Below are positions 7,486-9,684 of a DNA stretch of 9,684 nucleotides, piece after piece. The first letter of the stretch is position 1, and every line of letters starts with the position of its first letter. This DNA comes from Macondimonas sp035325645 (lineage in GTDB: Bacteria > Pseudomonadota > Gammaproteobacteria > UBA5335): NCBI GenBank assembly GCA_035325645.1, contig DAOKZK010000071.1, positions 1 through 9,684 of the forward strand, in the 5' to 3' direction. The notes below the pieces were generated by a model. It had not been told where the DNA came from, did no database searches, and was given only the letters and a program-made list of their open reading frames with translations. A program made the position numbers and the translations under genes.

Positions 7486-8415
7486 ATGACGACCCGCCTG
7501 CCCACCGAAACTGCGTCCATGCCGAACCCGACCCCGCGCAAAGGCATCCTGCTCGCCGGCGGCTCCGGCACGAGGCTCTATCCGCTGACCGTCGCCGTGA
7601 GCAAGCAGCTCATGCCGGTCTACGACAAGCCCATGGTGTACTACCCGCTGTCCACGCTGATGCTGGCCGGTATCCGCGAGGTGCTGGTCATCACCACGCC
7701 GCATGACGCCGCGGCCTTCGCCCGCGCGCTCGGCGACGGCAGCCAGTGGGGCATGACGCTGCGCTACGCCGTGCAGCCCGAACCCGATGGCATCGCCCAG
7801 GCGCTGCTGATCGGCGCGGATTTTCTCGCCGGTGCGCCCTCGGCGCTGATCCTCGGCGACAACATCTTCTTCGGCCACGGCCTCGCCGAATCGCTCGGTG
7901 CGGCCAGCGCGCAGACGGACGGCGCGACGGTGTTCGGGTATTGGGTTCGCGATCCGGAACGTTATGGCGTGGTGGAATTCGACGACGCGGGCCGGGCCCG
8001 GTCGATCGAGGAAAAGCCGGCGCGGCCGCGCTCGAACTACGCCGTCACCGGGCTCTACTTCTACGATGACACCGCCCCCGCACGCGCCGCCCGGCTGCGC
8101 CCTTCGGCCCGCGGCGAACTCGAGATCACCGACCTCAACAACGCCTATCTCGCAGACGGCAGCCTGCGGGTGGAACGCCTCGGCCGCGGGCATGCCTGGC
8201 TCGACACCGGCACCCACGATTCCCTGCTCGATGCGGCCAATTTCGTGCAGGTGATGCAGGCGCGCCAGGGGCTGCAGATCGCCTGCCCCGAGGAGATCGC
8301 CTACCGCCAGGGCTGGATCGATGCCGAGGCCGTGCTGCGCCTCGCCGAGCCGCTCAAGAAAAACGGCTACGGCCGTTATCTCATCGACCTCGTGGCGCAG
8401 GGCGAGGCGAGATGA
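7486..8415 (+). CDS. rmlA: Glucose-1-phosphate thymidylyltransferase
   Basis: RmlA (RfbA) joins dTTP and glucose-1-phosphate to dTDP-glucose, the first step of dTDP-L-rhamnose synthesis. The 309-residue product carries the nucleotide-binding GGSGTRLYPLT (25-35), SKQLMPVYDKPMVYYPLSTL (39-58), LGDN with metal-binding D125 (123-126), EKP (176-178) and WLDTGTHDSLL (238-248). All are typical of the family (about 290 residues). The start at 7486 has GGA 5 bases upstream and gives about 18 residues ahead of the usual KGILLAGG start; ATG 7519 would give 298 residues but lacks a ribosome site. The stop overlaps the rmlC start by ATGA, indicating translational coupling. Confidence 0.97.
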   Translation: MTTRLPTETASMPNPTPRKGILLAGGSGTRLYPLTVAVSKQLMPVYDKPMVYYPLSTLMLAGIREVLVITTPHDAAAFARALGDGSQWGMTLRYAVQPEPDGIAQALLIGADFLAGAPSALILGDNIFFGHGLAESLGAASAQTDGATVFGYWVRDPERYGVVEFDDAGRARSIEEKPARPRSNYAVTGLYFYDDTAPARAARLRPSARGELEITDLNNAYLADGSLRVERLGRGHAWLDTGTHDSLLDAANFVQVMQARQGLQIACPEEIAYRQGWIDAEAVLRLAEPLKKNGYGRYLIDLVAQGEAR

Positions 8416-8981
8416 AGATCCGCGAAACGGCCTTGCCCGGCGTGCTGCTCATCGAACCCACCGTGCACGGCGATGCGCGCGGTTTTTTCCTCGAGACCAG
8501 CCGCGACAACGTGCTGGCGGCGCATGGCATCACGGGGCCCTTCGTGCAGGACAACCATTCCCGCTCCGGCCGCGGCGTGCTGCGCGGGCTGCACTACCAG
8601 CTCGCGCGGCCGCAGGGCAAGCTGGTGCGCGTCGCGCGCGGGCGGGTGCTGGACGTGGCGGTGGACCTCCGGCGCGGCTCGCCCCACTTCGGCCGCTCGC
8701 TCGCCGTCGAGCTGGACGACGTCGAGCATCGCCAGCTCTACATCCCCCCCGGCTTTGCCCACGGCTTCCTCGTGCTCTCCGAGGTCGCCGATTTTCTCTA
8801 CCGCTGCACCGACTACTACGACCCGGCGAGCGAGGGCGGGGTGCGCTGGGACGATCCGGCGCTGGGCATCGCCTGGCCGGTGCTGGACGCGCCCATACGC
8901 GTCTCGGACAAGGACGCGCGCCTGCCGCGCCTCGCCGACATCCCACCCGAGCGGCTGCCGGTCGATCCGGGGGCGGCATGA
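8412..8981 (+). CDS. rmlC: dTDP-4-dehydrorhamnose 3,5-epimerase
   Basis: RmlC epimerises C3 and C5 of dTDP-4-keto-6-deoxy-glucose, the third step to dTDP-L-rhamnose. The 189-residue cupin has the N-terminal DARGFFLETS (21-30), QDNHSRSGRGVLRGLHYQ (46-63) with catalytic H61, PQGKLVRV (67-74), the barrel segment YIPPGFAHGFLVLSE (110-124) and FLYRCTDYYDPASEGGVRWDDP (128-149) with the conserved Tyr. Length is normal for the family. It starts inside the rmlA stop (ATGA) and ends inside the rmlD start (ATGA), so the three genes form a tightly coupled unit. Confidence 0.97.
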   Translation: MKIRETALPGVLLIEPTVHGDARGFFLETSRDNVLAAHGITGPFVQDNHSRSGRGVLRGLHYQLARPQGKLVRVARGRVLDVAVDLRRGSPHFGRSLAVELDDVEHRQLYIPPGFAHGFLVLSEVADFLYRCTDYYDPASEGGVRWDDPALGIAWPVLDAPIRVSDKDARLPRLADIPPERLPVDPGAA

Positions 8982-9684
8982 GCATGCTCGTCACCGGCGC
9001 CGGCGGCCAGCTCGGCCGCGAGCTGGCGCTGCGCCTGGCCCCCGATGAGGCCGTCTGCCTGCCCCGCGCCGCGCTGGACCTGACCGATGCGCGGGCCGTG
9101 CAGGCGACGCTCGCGCGCCTGCGGCCCCGGGTCGTGATCAACGCCGCCGCCTACACGGCCGTGGACCGCGCCGAAACCGAGCCCGAGCTTGCCTTTGCCG
9201 TCAATCGCGATGCGCCGGCGACCCTCGCCCGCGCCTGCGCCGAGGTCGGCGCCGCACTGCTGCACGTGTCGACCGATTATGTCTTCGATGGCCAGAGTCG
9301 GCGCCCGTGGCGCGAGGACGACGCCACCGCCCCCATCAACGTCTATGGCGCCAGCAAGCTGGCCGGCGAGCAGGCCATCCAGCGCGCCCTGCCACGGCAC
9401 CTCATCGTGCGCACCGCCTGGGTGTTCGGCGCCCACGGCCCCAATTTCGTGCGCACCGTGCTGCGTCTGGCGCGCGAGCGCGGCAGCCTGCGCATCGTGG
9501 CCGATCAGACCGGCAGCCCCACCTGGGCCGGACACCTCGCCGAGACGCTGATCGCGCTGGCCCGGCGCATCGCGACCGGCGAAGCGCTCCCCTTCGGCGT
9601 CTATCACCATGCCGGCGCGCCGGCGGTGAGCTGGCACGGCTTTGCCGAGACCATCGTCCACGCCGCCGTGGCGCAGGGACTGCT
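8978..9684 (+). CDS. rmlD: dTDP-4-dehydrorhamnose reductase (3' end outside window)
   Basis: RmlD reduces dTDP-4-dehydro-L-rhamnose to dTDP-L-rhamnose with NADPH, the last step of the pathway. About 235 codons are visible, open to the window end with no frameshift. The extended-SDR features are present: nucleotide-binding TGAGGQLG (6-13), NAAAYTAVDRAE (55-66), STDYVFDG (98-105), catalytic Y123 and K127 in YGASK, and ADQTGSPTWAG (175-185). Full members are about 290-300 residues, so roughly 60 are missing. The start is ATG 8978, overlapping the rmlC stop by four bases. A second ATG two codons later (8984) is an alternative. Confidence 0.96.
   Translation, partial: MSMLVTGAGGQLGRELALRLAPDEAVCLPRAALDLTDARAVQATLARLRPRVVINAAAYTAVDRAETEPELAFAVNRDAPATLARACAEVGAALLHVSTDYVFDGQSRRPWREDDATAPINVYGASKLAGEQAIQRALPRHLIVRTAWVFGAHGPNFVRTVLRLARERGSLRIVADQTGSPTWAGHLAETLIALARRIATGEALPFGVYHHAGAPAVSWHGFAETIVHAAVAQGL

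Noticed and set aside
6700..8217. A 505-codon open frame on the minus strand
   Set aside because: It is antisense to gmhA and rmlA, spans the gap between them, and its composition is typical of a shadow frame.

Overview
The window is GC-rich and looks like the chromosome of a beta- or gammaproteobacterium. This rests on a guaBA purine operon, an NlpE-type lipoprotein, an RfaH-type NusG paralogue, an EPS-associated MarR regulator, and gmhA plus rhamnose genes for a Gram-negative cell surface. The genus cannot be resolved by eye.

Layout. (1) Positions 1-1190 are a lower-GC accessory patch. The left edge may be the end of an IS3-like element. A short coding-like remnant follows, then a complete 815-bp IS5-family (IS427-type) insertion sequence at 171-985, and then about 200 bp without a gene. 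(2) Positions 1206-4307, minus strand, hold the housekeeping pair guaB (IMP dehydrogenase) and guaA (GMP synthase). They are transcribed right to left from a promoter with a perfect TATAAT at 4343-4372 and probably end at a hairpin near 1133-1158. Together they convert IMP to XMP to GMP. (3) Positions 4386-5153, minus strand, encode an NlpE-like lipoprotein. (4) Positions 5251-5571, minus strand, encode a small unrecognised, probably DNA-binding protein, started by a GTG behind a strong Shine-Dalgarno. It is divergent from region 5. (5) Positions 5887-6770, plus strand, encode an EPS-type MarR regulator translationally coupled to an RfaH-like antiterminator. (6) Positions 6886-9684, plus strand, hold gmhA, rmlA, rmlC and rmlD (the last runs off the window). 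rmlA-C-D overlap by ATGA junctions. They supply heptose and dTDP-L-rhamnose precursors for LPS, O-antigen or exopolysaccharide.

How it fits together. Regions 5-6 look like the head of a surface-polysaccharide locus: two dedicated regulators come first, then a 115-bp leader with a strong interrupted palindrome, then sugar-precursor genes. RfaH-family factors keep polymerase going through long polysaccharide operons, so placing one directly upstream of such an operon makes functional sense. rmlB, needed to complete the rhamnose pathway, is not in the window.

No wholly new system is evident. The least explained items are the small HTH-like protein at 5251-5571 sharing a divergent control region with the EPS regulators, the palindrome at 6775-6813, and the layered mobile DNA at the left edge.
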